A stretch of DNA of 9,597 nt, taken from Pirellulaceae bacterium. Its GTDB lineage: Bacteria; Planctomycetota; Planctomycetia; Pirellulales; Pirellulaceae. Where the stretch lies: NCBI GenBank assembly GCA_020846515.1, contig JADLDX010000876.1, positions 1 to 9,597 of the forward strand. The letters are read 5' to 3'. Below the pieces are notes generated by a model, which searched no databases, was not told the DNA's origin, and was given only the letters and a program-made list of their open reading frames with translations. Position 1 is the stretch's first letter; each line of letters starts with the position of its first letter. The translations under genes and the position numbers were made by a program. This document shows, piece after piece, positions 1 through 6,747 of this stretch.

Positions 1-138
1 AGTTGCAAGTCATCGGCATGACCAAGCATGATCGCCGAGCCCTCCGTCGGCCTTGTGCTGGCCTTGTGCCGGGCGGGGGCACGACTAGCGGCTACCATGC
101 TCACTCACCACCCCCTGTCCTTTGCGGTTAGTCGGCGA
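1..138. repeat. Repeat C, copy 1 (left part may be cut by the window edge)
   Basis: Direct repeat of 4260-4387 in the same orientation. Both copies share AGTTGCAAGTC at the start, CCCTCCGTCGGCCTTGTG, GGCTACCATG, CACTCACCACC and CCTGTCCTTTGCGGTT, and both end near GTCGGCGA, after which they diverge. This copy carries a small internal duplication of CCTTGTGC. Short minus-strand open frames cross both copies, but the copies differ by small indels, so they are not likely to be coding. The element is of unknown function. Whether it begins at base 1 or further left cannot be seen. Confidence 0.8.
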
Positions 139-139
139 A

Positions 140-167
140 GTGGCCAAGCTACTTGGTGTGTAGCCAC
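140..167 (-). terminator. Possible hairpin downstream of the membrane-protein gene
   Basis: CCAAG (144-148) pairs with CTTGG (152-156) around a 3-nt loop. GTGG (140-143) can also pair with CCAC (164-167) across a 7-nt bulge. It starts about 20 nt after the stop codon at 186 on the minus strand. No T-run follows, so a rho-independent terminator is only a weak possibility. Confidence 0.25.
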
Positions 168-185
168 ATCGACGAACGCTGGAAA

Positions 186-662
186 TCACGCTTGCTCGGG
201 GTTTCTGCGTTCTGCGGATTTCGCTGGCGAGAATGCTGCAGATAATAGAATATAGCCTCCCGCTACAAAGAAAGGCAGAACAGCCCAAAGCCATGACGAG
301 TGGAGCCGTTGCGTAAATTCACTGTGAATGGTCGACACCGTCCCCGAGTGCCAAAGTGAAGACGCGTTGATGACGCCCATTGAAACTGTCACCAGTCCCG
401 CAAAGATCAAGTTTGTGCGTATTGGGCGTCGAATGGCGGGAACCAGAAAAATGATCGGATTTGCGCACATGATCAGGCATCCGCCGAATCGCGGTAAAGT
501 GAACACGCGTACTCGTGGTATGAATGCGGCCATCACGCCAACGAAAACAGCGATGGCGAAGACTACCGTTATGGCGATAAGTCCAATCTTCAGGTGCTCG
601 ATACGAGTGTCTGCACGACGCGAGACTGCGCCAGTTACTTCGTACGGATTTACTTTGCTCAC
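186..662 (-). CDS. Small four-helix membrane protein with NPYE N-terminus, function unknown
   Basis: A 158-residue protein starting at a GTG at 662. An AAGG Shine-Dalgarno (CCTT at 671-674) lies 8 nt upstream of that start. The frame continues about 30 codons further upstream, but that extension is basic and unconserved-looking. The N-terminus reads VSKVNPYEVTG; short membrane proteins opening with NPY motifs are common in planctomycetes. Four hydrophobic stretches of helix length follow: about residues 27-48, 60-78, 84-103 and 123-144. They are joined by short basic loops, and the tail is hydrophilic. No catalytic motif is visible and no family name can be given. It is the last of four same-strand accessory genes and sits next to repeat C. 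The 214-bp gap upstream (663-876) suggests its own promoter. The protein is probably real given its hydrophobic pattern and start signals; its role is unknown. Confidence 0.68.
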   Translation of the reverse strand: MSKVNPYEVTGAVSRRADTRIEHLKIGLIAITVVFAIAVFVGVMAAFIPRVRVFTLPRFGGCLIMCANPIIFLVPAIRRPIRTNLIFAGLVTVSMGVINASSLWHSGTVSTIHSEFTQRLHSSWLWAVLPFFVAGGYILLSAAFSPAKSAERRNPEQA

Positions 663-677
663 TTGCCGTACCTTATA

Positions 678-687
678 CGAACGTTCG
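678..687. promoter_or_regulatory. 10-bp perfect palindrome upstream of the membrane-protein gene
   Basis: CGAACGTTCG is its own reverse complement. It lies a few bases upstream of the AAGG ribosome-binding site of the gene starting at 662. The position would suit an operator in the 5' leader, but a 10-bp palindrome can occur by chance. I found no convincing -35/-10 pair in 663-876. Confidence 0.2.
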
Positions 688-876
688 CGATCCCTCTTGA
701 GCGATCTACGTGGTGCTTGTAACCATGTGCGTCGGCGGCAACAGAAAGACAAGTGTTAGTCAACTCCGTTGGAGACATCCGCACGCAAGAGATAAGGCGA
801 CGATCGCTAATGGTGGTAACTTCAAATCCATTCGACATCCCCACAGTAAATAACGTCAATTGGTTCTGCTGTCGTT

Positions 877-1485
877 TTACTCTGTGGTTTTTCCATAATA
901 GAGCATCGCGGCAAAATTCCTCCACGTTGGGATTGCTCGTTCATCGTCATCGGTCATGAGGTCGGGAAAGTAGGAAAGTGACGCGCAAAGGAATCCCTGG
1001 ATGTCTCCATTGTTCCAACCAAGTGCTCCGTTCACAATATAGGCTGGGTCACCGCTGTTAGCATTCTCGATTTTTTGAGCCCTCTCTCTTTCAGCGGCCA
1101 GATTCTCGACGAAGGCCGCAAAGGTCTTCCAGTCAACTACCTCGTCTAACATTTCTTCGAGTGTTTTCATTCGCTTTTGTATGGTTCGCTTGCACGCATC
1201 GACATCCGACCGAACTGCGGCATTGGCATTCGAGCAGAGCGAAGCAATAAGCTCGATGTCTTCAGTTTCGCCAGCCACGGATAATGCTTGCATCGCACTA
1301 CGAACTATTCCGCAATCGTCGTGAGCAAGTAGACTACGTGCTACCCGTGCAACCGTCGTCCGAAAGGCCGGGTCATCGTTCCACTCCAACATCCAATATT
1401 CGTAATGCGGAGAGGTACGAGAATCTTCCAGATATGCGACCATCTTTAGGATGAAATCGTGGGCAAGCGAGTCGAGTGTTTTCAT
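877..1485 (-). CDS. Helical (HEAT-like) protein with C-terminal DUF7660-like domain
   Basis: A 202-residue soluble protein. I chose the ATG at 1485, which has a GGAG close upstream (spacing only about 3 nt). The frame can be extended to a TTG at 1530, but that has no ribosome-binding site. Residues 1-110 are mostly helical, and 38-105 look like one or two degenerate HEAT-type repeats (LLAHDDCGIVRSAMQALSVA and following). Residues 117-202 resemble the DUF7660 family: DWKTFAAFVENLA, then LGWNNGDIQGFLCASLSYF, then the typical ending PTWRNFAAMLYYGKTTE. That family is small and of unknown function, and I recognise it from the pattern W-N...FL...W..FA..L only. There is no signal peptide or membrane segment. 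It lies 102 bp downstream of the rhodanese-like gene on the same strand, so co-transcription is possible. Its neighbourhood with a SUKH gene fits immunity-type cargo, but this is inference. Confidence 0.72.
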   Translation of the reverse strand: MKTLDSLAHDFILKMVAYLEDSRTSPHYEYWMLEWNDDPAFRTTVARVARSLLAHDDCGIVRSAMQALSVAGETEDIELIASLCSNANAAVRSDVDACKRTIQKRMKTLEEMLDEVVDWKTFAAFVENLAAERERAQKIENANSGDPAYIVNGALGWNNGDIQGFLCASLSYFPDLMTDDDERAIPTWRNFAAMLYYGKTTE

Positions 1486-1587
1486 GGTCTCCAATAGCAG
1501 AACGACAGTGGTCTCCGATGTCGTCGCCAACGATCATCAATTTGTAAAAACGGCTGGTCGGCGACGCCGGTCCATCGCTTGGCTCGT

Positions 1588-2124
1588 TCAGTTTTTCGAG
1601 GACTGCCGGACAAACTCGATTGGACAATTGTTTGGATCAACAATCTCATCAAGCTCCCATACGTTCTTGTAGCCGTAGCTGTATAGCGTGACGGCAGTTG
1701 GAATGTTCAAGCCACCCGCAGGCGACTTTTCGATAAAGGGGAGAAAATTCTCAACTGACAAATTTGCCAAGTTGTTGCGGCAGTAAAGTAGAATTCGGGT
1801 TTCCGTATCTGGGATTAGTTCTCGCAGGCTTTTTAGGCCAAAAGAGGTGTAAGGAAGATTTTTACTTCCCTTCACGTGCAGCACAACAAAGTCAGACTCG
1901 CCTCTCGCGTCCAGAATAATCGTATTTCGTTCTTTACTGAATTCGGCGAACTGTCTGGCGGATAACAGTCGCTCCTTTCTGATGGCGTGCACTTGTTTAA
2001 CAGATTCTAAGAAACCGTCGAAGTCACAAGCGGCGTGTCGCTTCAAAGGTTCGTCAATTTGAGCCATGACAAAATCGGCCGGGACCGCAATCAGTGCAAA
2101 CGCAAGCAGCAATTCGATTCGCAT
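1588..2124 (-). CDS. Exported rhodanese-like protein
   Basis: A 178-residue protein starting at the ATG at 2124, with a GGAG (CTCC at 2132-2135) 7 nt upstream. The frame stays open further upstream to 2244, but that part is repeat sequence and is not taken as coding. Residues 1-21 form a signal peptide (MRIELLLAFALIAVPADFVMA|Q), so it probably acts in the periplasm or is anchored outside the cytoplasm. The rhodanese fold follows: an entry motif LLSARQFAEF (53-62), TIILDARG (68-75), and the loop ILLYCRNN with Cys115 in the active-site position. The C-terminal part, LNIPTAVTLYSYGYKNVWEL (139-158), recalls a group of bacterial rhodanese variants with Y-C-x-N-N loops and GYGYKNVYEL tails. The loop lacks the usual CxxGxR, so classic thiosulfate sulfurtransferase activity is uncertain. 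It is the gene directly downstream of the first A+B repeat unit. Confidence 0.82.
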   Translation of the reverse strand: MRIELLLAFALIAVPADFVMAQIDEPLKRHAACDFDGFLESVKQVHAIRKERLLSARQFAEFSKERNTIILDARGESDFVVLHVKGSKNLPYTSFGLKSLRELIPDTETRILLYCRNNLANLSVENFLPFIEKSPAGGLNIPTAVTLYSYGYKNVWELDEIVDPNNCPIEFVRQSSKN

Positions 2125-2131
2125 GTTAGCA

Positions 2132-2135
2132 CTCC
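2132..2135 (-). promoter_or_regulatory. Ribosome-binding site deciding the rhodanese start
   Basis: GGAG on the minus strand, 7 nt before the ATG at 2124. It favours the start that gives a clean signal peptide over the longer frame, whose extra residues would be read from repeat A. Confidence 0.6.
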
Positions 2136-2367
2136 AGGTGGAACGAACGCCCGTCGGCATTGCGCCGTCCGGAGGGATTAGAAATACTTTACGGATCAAC
2201 TGTTTTGAGGGCCGGCGATCAATACCTGGTTCGCCCCCGACCAACGCATGGTTCCCTGTTCATTGAAATTCTCGCCATCACGTTTGAAGTATAGCCGCTC
2301 TGGTAATGAAGCGGCAACCAACGTCAGCCACATGTTGGCCCAGCCCGGTAGGGCGAAGGATTCCAGT

Positions 2368-2385
2368 CGGCGGTGCCAACCGCCG
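2368..2385. repeat. Hairpin in repeat A, copy 1
   Basis: CGGCGGT (2368-2374) and ACCGCCG (2379-2385) form a perfect 7-bp stem with loop GCCA. In copy 2 the same place has CCGGCGG (3766-3772) pairing with CCGCCGG (3789-3795) around a longer interior, because of a roughly 10-bp insertion. The outer stem survives in both. Confidence 0.55.
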
Positions 2386-2617
2386 GCATCGGTCCAGCGG
2401 CGCACAGGCGGCGAGTAGGTTGGTTACCAAAGAGAAAGACCATCACCGAGCCGCCAGCCGTGTCAGCCAAACCTTCCGAGAGTACCTGGCAATGGCGTCA
2501 ATTCTTGGAACAGAAGTTCTTAAATGACAAGTATTCGATCTGCACCATCAATCATCAGGTGGCCAGCAGCATCTGCGCATAGGCAATCGCACTCAATACC
2601 CGTTATTCCTTCCCGAG

Positions 2618-2708
2618 CTTCTGTTCAAGAACTTCCCGCCCTTCTGTTTCATGCCAGTGCCGCTGGCCGTTGATACATAAGTGTTCGTGCAGAAGGATGG
2701 AACAGAAG
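2618..2708. repeat. Fold-back array in repeat B, copy 1
   Basis: Two CTTCTG-type motifs (CTTCTGTTC at 2618-2626 and CCTTCTG at 2640-2646) face two inverted partners (CAGAAGG at 2690-2696 and GAACAGAAG at 2700-2708). Nested pairing gives an outer stem of 9 bp, extendable to 12 with one G-T pair, and an inner stem of 7 bp. A small CCAG...CTGG hairpin sits at the apex. Copy 2 has the same layout at 4013-4108. Confidence 0.6.
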
Positions 2709-2777
2709 TTCATGAAGGCAGGCGGTACGATCCGTTTGGTCGAACGACCGGTATAACGCCGTCCGAATGTATACCAA

Positions 2778-2820
2778 GCTCGCAACCGATCCACTTCCAA
2801 TCGAAGCCGCAGGTGCGAGC
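2778..2820 (-). terminator. Inverted repeat between repeat B and the SUKH gene
   Basis: GCTCGCA (2778-2784) and TGCGAGC (2814-2820) are exact reverse complements 29 nt apart. A second small stem, AATTG/CAATT around TTCGG (2830-2844), lies about 20 nt past the SUKH stop codon. Either could help end transcription of the SUKH gene, but neither is followed by a T-run on the minus strand. Confidence 0.25.
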
Positions 2821-2864
2821 GAGTCGCTGAATTGTTCGGCAATTGGGAGCACACAAGAACCGCG

Positions 2865-3371
2865 TCATGCTTCTTTTCGATTCAGCAGATCAATCCAAGC
2901 TGGAAACGAGCTGCAGATTTGATTCAACTCCTTGCCCTTGCGAGCATCGTGAATCCACAGCCAGACCGAACCATCACGGCGAATACCGTAGAGGTCTCCG
3001 GATCCGACATCAGCCATAGGCAAAAAATCGGGCGGGAGTTCGCCATCGAGAGTGTCGAGCTTGTGAAGAATGCTGATTCCCTTCGCCCTCGGGTAATTCT
3101 CGTTGAGCTTGCCCAAGAAAGTACCAACGATTCCGACGTTGCTCTTGGAGTAGGATTTTGGCAATGGCATTTCGGGAGTGAAGAAAACATGTTCCTCGAA
3201 CCGGGAAGCGCCATAGAGCGTTAGCAGCTCACGATGGACGGAGTCCAGCGGGCGATCAATGCTTTTTTCAATTGCCTCCACGTCGGCATTTCTCAAAGGG
3301 TTGAGCGCATCGCCGACTGCAGGCGTAAAATCGCCAACCCTCGATATCAGTGCCTGCAAATGTTGATTCAT
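2865..3371 (-). CDS. SUKH (SMI1/KNR4-type) family protein, likely immunity protein
   Basis: A 168-residue cytoplasmic protein. The start is the ATG at 3371; the frame also contains a GTG two codons upstream. A weak AAGAG lies about 8 nt before the ATG. SUKH hallmarks appear in order: an N-terminal helix PLRNADVEAIEKSIDRPLDS (25-44), then HRELLTLYGASRF (46-58, the L..LYG position), then LPPDFLPMADVGSGDLYGI (112-130). The last is the characteristic strand with small residues and D before the ligand-like turn, followed by RRDGSVWLWIHD (131-142). A closing helix ICSSFPAWIDLLNR (152-165) ends the domain. The family includes many immunity proteins that neutralise secreted nuclease or other toxins, as well as non-immunity members. 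No toxin gene is visible in the window, so the target is unknown. The gene is isolated between two A+B repeat units and reads leftward like its neighbours. Confidence 0.85.
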   Translation of the reverse strand: MNQHLQALISRVGDFTPAVGDALNPLRNADVEAIEKSIDRPLDSVHRELLTLYGASRFEEHVFFTPEMPLPKSYSKSNVGIVGTFLGKLNENYPRAKGISILHKLDTLDGELPPDFLPMADVGSGDLYGIRRDGSVWLWIHDARKGKELNQICSSFPAWIDLLNRKEA

Positions 3372-3407
3372 GAGCACTACTCTTGCGGAACGACAAGCAT
3401 CACCACG

Positions 3408-3481
3408 GTCGCGACGCGTGATGCATGATTGGAAACACCGGCCGACCCGCGACGCCGGCTCTACGCTGGGTTAGTCGCGAC
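3408..3481. promoter_or_regulatory. Paired GTCGCGAC palindromes upstream of the SUKH gene
   Basis: The 8-bp self-complementary GTCGCGAC occurs at 3408-3415 and 3474-3481, with a third related CCGCGACG between them. They lie 37-110 bp upstream of the SUKH start in the unique stretch 3372-3554. Repeated palindromes at this position could be operator sites, but I see no firm promoter and chance is possible in GC-rich DNA. Confidence 0.2.
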
Positions 3482-3554
3482 ACCGTGAATCGCATCTTGG
3501 GAATCGAGATAAAGCGACTTTCATCGAATCGATCCTTCTGCCAAATAACACCCG

Positions 3555-4162
3555 GCATAACCGCCGCCCGCAGGGATTGACAATACTTTACGGATCAACT
3601 TTTCTCAGGACTGGCATTCATGCCCAGGTTCGCCCCCGACCAACGCATGGTTCTCGATTCATTGAAAGTCGAGCCATCATGTTTGAAGTATAGCCGGTCT
3701 GGCAAGGAAGCGGCAACCAATGTCAGCCTCATGTTAGTCCAGCCCGGTAGGGCGAAGGATTCCGGCCGGCGGCGCCAACCGGTGCCGACCGCCGGTATCC
3801 ATCCAGCGCTGCTCAGGCGGCGAGCAGGATGGTTACCAATGAGAATGAACATCATCGAGCCGCCAGCCGCCGGGTCAGCCAAGCCTTCGGTGTCAACAGA
3901 AATCCTTCAAGGGCAGAAGTCTACGATCTACAATCTGGATCAACGATCATTTGATGACCAGCAGCATCTGCGCATAGGCAAACGCACTCAAAGCCCATTG
4001 TTCCTTCCCAAGCTTCTGTACACGATCTTCTTGCACTTCTGTTCAATCCCAGAGCGCCGCTGGCCGTTGATACATAAGTGCTGGTACAGAAGTATGGAAC
4101 AGAAGTGCGTGAAGGCGGGCGGTACGATCGGTTTGGTCGAACGCCACGCATAACGCCGTCCG
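3555..4162. repeat. A+B repeat unit, copy 2 (about 608 bp, non-coding)
   Basis: Diverged direct copy of 2157-2765, in the same orientation and of almost equal length. It opens with GCATAACCGCCGCCCG (3555-3570) and closes with GCATAACGCCGTCCG (4148-4162), variants of the bracketing direct repeat. AATACTTTACGGATCAACT is at 3582-3600. Part A runs to about 3890 and part B from about 3950. The end runs directly into a third A start at 4163. The plus-strand open frame 3620-4153 crosses the whole unit, but it has no family resemblance and is not maintained in copy 1, so I treat it as chance. Confidence 0.88.
4013..4108. repeat. Fold-back array in repeat B, copy 2
   Basis: CTTCTGTAC (4013-4021) and GCACTTCTGTTC (4033-4044) face GTACAGAAG (4084-4092) and GAACAGAAGTGC (4097-4108). 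Nested pairing gives ACTTCTGT/ACAGAAGT as the inner stem (8 bp). Crossed pairing gives perfect stems of 9 and 12 bp. Compared with copy 1, the outermost inner-stem pair changes from C-G to A-T with both sides altered, which keeps the pair. Confidence 0.6.
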
Positions 4163-4227
4163 AAGGGATTGGGAATACTTTACGGATCAACTGTTCTGAG
4201 GGCTGGGTTCATGCCCTGTTTCGCCCC
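4163..4227. repeat. Truncated third copy of repeat A
   Basis: Starts immediately after the bracket GCATAACGCCGTCCG and matches the first 60 or so bases of repeat A, including AATACTTTACGGATCAACT (4174-4192) and the later TTCATGCCC and TTCGCCCC. It breaks off near 4227, and unrelated sequence leads into repeat C. This is a chimeric junction between repeat families. Confidence 0.78.
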
Positions 4228-4259
4228 ACCCGTTCCGTATGATCCACCATGGCCACCCC

Positions 4260-4387
4260 AGTTGCAAGTCTCCGCATGAGCAAGCACATGCGCGTAGGCA
4301 GCCCTCCGTCGGCCTTGTGCCGGCCGGGGCATGACTGGCGGCTACCATGCGCACTCACCACCCCTGTCCTTTGCGGTTTGTCGGCGA
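4260..4387. repeat. Repeat C, copy 2
   Basis: Direct copy of 1-138 with shared blocks at the start (AGTTGCAAGTC), middle (CCCTCCGTCGGCCTTGTG) and end (CCTGTCCTTTGCGGTT...GTCGGCGA). With copy 1 it brackets the four accessory genes and both A+B units. It is attached to the truncated A at 4163-4227. Confidence 0.82.
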
Positions 4388-4511
4388 GCGAACAAGTTTC
4401 AAACGCCATTAATCTCCACCGAGCCATCATCGATCGAAGGCCTTCGATGAGATGGATTGCCAAGGCTGCTCAAAAAGAGTCCATGGGCATTGGATACCCG
4501 TTCGCTCGCCG
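4382..4511. repeat. 130-bp segment with 12-bp perfect terminal inverted repeats
   Basis: CGGCGAGCGAAC (4382-4393) and GTTCGCTCGCCG (4500-4511) are exact reverse complements separated by 106 bp. The left arm overlaps the end of repeat C. The bases outside the arms are also partly complementary (GGTTTG on the left, CAAACG on the right). No open frame of interest lies between. It could be a small non-autonomous element or a long hairpin; no target-site duplication is evident. Confidence 0.45.
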
Positions 4512-4772
4512 CGCAAACGGGCAGCTGGCTTGATAGCTGCCAGTCATGCTCCCGTCGGCGCGAGGCCAACGGTGAGCTAACATCGCGTTGGTCGAATGCC
4601 AGCGATCACCCAGCGGCGTCCAAGAAATGGTGATTTCAGGAAACGCCCAATCTGCCGCTTGGGTTCATTGGTTTGGTATCGACGCTCCTGTGGAGACATG
4701 TTTCCCTACCAACAGTCCATCCATGCCGATTTCGTTCGCACGTTTCGATCTCCGGAGTGATCGACGACAGTG
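4391..4772. other. Gene-free stretch between repeat C and atpC
   Basis: Contains the right part of the 12-bp inverted repeat and a 7-bp hairpin, GGCAGCT/AGCTGCC with an 8-nt loop (4520-4541). An imperfect stem, CGA(GG)CCAACG with CGTTGGTCG, lies at 4561-4594. Next to atpC a 5-bp stem, CGATC/GATCG, is at 4746-4763. A plus-strand open frame from 4588 runs into atpC antisense and shows nothing recognisable. The ATP synthase transcript must end somewhere here, but no stem followed by a T-run is visible on the minus strand. Confidence 0.6.
4746..4763 (-). terminator. Candidate weak stem just after atpC
   Basis: On the minus strand CGATC and GATCG pair around ACTCCGGA, about 9 nt after the atpC stop codon. 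The loop contains the self-complementary CTCCGGAG. There is no T-tract, so it may be only a 3' stabilising or pausing element. Confidence 0.25.
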
Positions 4773-5165
4773 TTACTTGGCGACGCGTTGCATGGCCCGA
4801 GCCCGAGCGGCCGCTTTATCGCGAATAGCGGTCTGGTCAGGGCTCGTATTCGGCATGGCCAAGGCGGTCGACATGGCTTCGTCAGCCAACGACTTGGTGA
4901 TCGTTTCATGCATAGCCACGCGATCGGTCAGGACCGAGATCACGTTATCAGCCACTTGTACGAACCCACCCTCAACAAAGTAACGCGTAGCGACACCTGC
5001 CGCATCTTTAATGCGCAGGACTCCGTACCCCAAGCGACCTACCAACGGGCTGTGGTTCTTTAGAATACCCATTTCACCGTCGAACAACGGCACGGTTACG
5101 GACGTGGCCGTAACATCCACTTCAGTGCGTTCTGGCGTCACGATGACGCAGCGTAAGTCGCTCAT
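4773..5165 (-). CDS. atpC: ATP synthase F1 epsilon subunit
   Basis: A 130-residue central-stalk subunit of F1. It binds gamma at the foot of the rotor and can inhibit ATP hydrolysis through its C-terminal helices. The N-terminal beta-sandwich is complete: RCVIVTPERTEV (5-16), VPLFDGEMGILKNHSPLVGR (25-44, the conserved D/GE.G.L..H.P), YFVEGGFVQVADNVISVLTD (62-81). Residues 85-130 are helical and charged, with an alanine/arginine-rich end, and are of normal length for a bacterial epsilon. The start is the ATG at 5165, with only a weak upstream purine signal. It is last in the operon, 62 bp after atpD, and its stop marks the border with the repeat-rich region. Confidence 0.96.
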   Translation of the reverse strand: MSDLRCVIVTPERTEVDVTATSVTVPLFDGEMGILKNHSPLVGRLGYGVLRIKDAAGVATRYFVEGGFVQVADNVISVLTDRVAMHETITKSLADEAMSTALAMPNTSPDQTAIRDKAAARARAMQRVAK

Positions 5166-5227
5166 GGTTTACTCGTTCAACGATTGTCGGTTGGTAAGGT
5201 CGTGAGAAGGCCAGCAACTGCTCGAGT

Positions 5228-6684
<1,457 letters not shown>

Positions 6685-6722
6685 AGGGAATAGGCGTAGT
6701 GGGTTTATGAATTGGTAGTTTG

Positions 6723-6747
6723 TTGAATGGACTGACTTGAATGGACT
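6723..6747. repeat. 11-bp direct repeat at the atpG stop
   Basis: TTGAATGGACT occurs at 6723-6733 and 6737-6747, three bases apart. The right copy overlaps the atpG stop codon (6746-6748). It looks like a small slippage duplication in the gap between atpG and atpD; no function is evident. Confidence 0.6.

Larger units (their letters stand above)
2157..2765. repeat. A+B repeat unit, copy 1 (about 609 bp, non-coding)
   Basis: Occupies nearly all of the gene-free stretch 2125-2864. It is a diverged direct copy of 3555-4162 with nearly identical length. It begins at GCATTGCGCCGTCCG and ends at GTATAACGCCGTCCG, two forms of one short direct repeat. Part A (about 2172-2480) includes AATACTTTACGGATCAACT (2183-2201), shared exactly by three copies in the window, and a hairpin at 2368-2385. 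Part B (about 2550-2765) holds the CTTCTGT/ACAGAAG fold-back. Over roughly 130 aligned bases of A (2236-2365) I count about 14 substitutions between copies by hand; on the longest minus-strand frame most change the residue. It is therefore taken as non-coding. Confidence 0.88.

Noticed and set aside
659..925. 88-residue minus-strand frame between two accessory genes
   Set aside because: Overlaps the end of the DUF7660-like gene and the start of the membrane protein gene; no ribosome-binding site or motif.
1373..1627. Possible frameshifted N-terminus of the 877-1485 gene
   Set aside because: The overlapping frame has no similarity to the gene's own N-terminus, and the gene has its own ATG with GGAG.
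3620..4153. 177-residue plus-strand open frame across repeat unit 2
   Set aside because: Made of repeat sequence, broken in copy 1 and without family resemblance.
2157..4162. Integron cassette array with attC sites
   Set aside because: The repeats are about 600 bp, far longer than attC sites, and I could not find paired RYYYAAC/GTTRRRY cores at gene ends. No integrase is present.
1..4390. CRISPR array or classic insertion sequence
   Set aside because: There are no short regularly spaced repeats, and no transposase frame lies within or beside the repeats.
4588..4983. 131-residue plus-strand open frame
   Set aside because: Its second half is antisense to atpC and the first half has no protein-like features.
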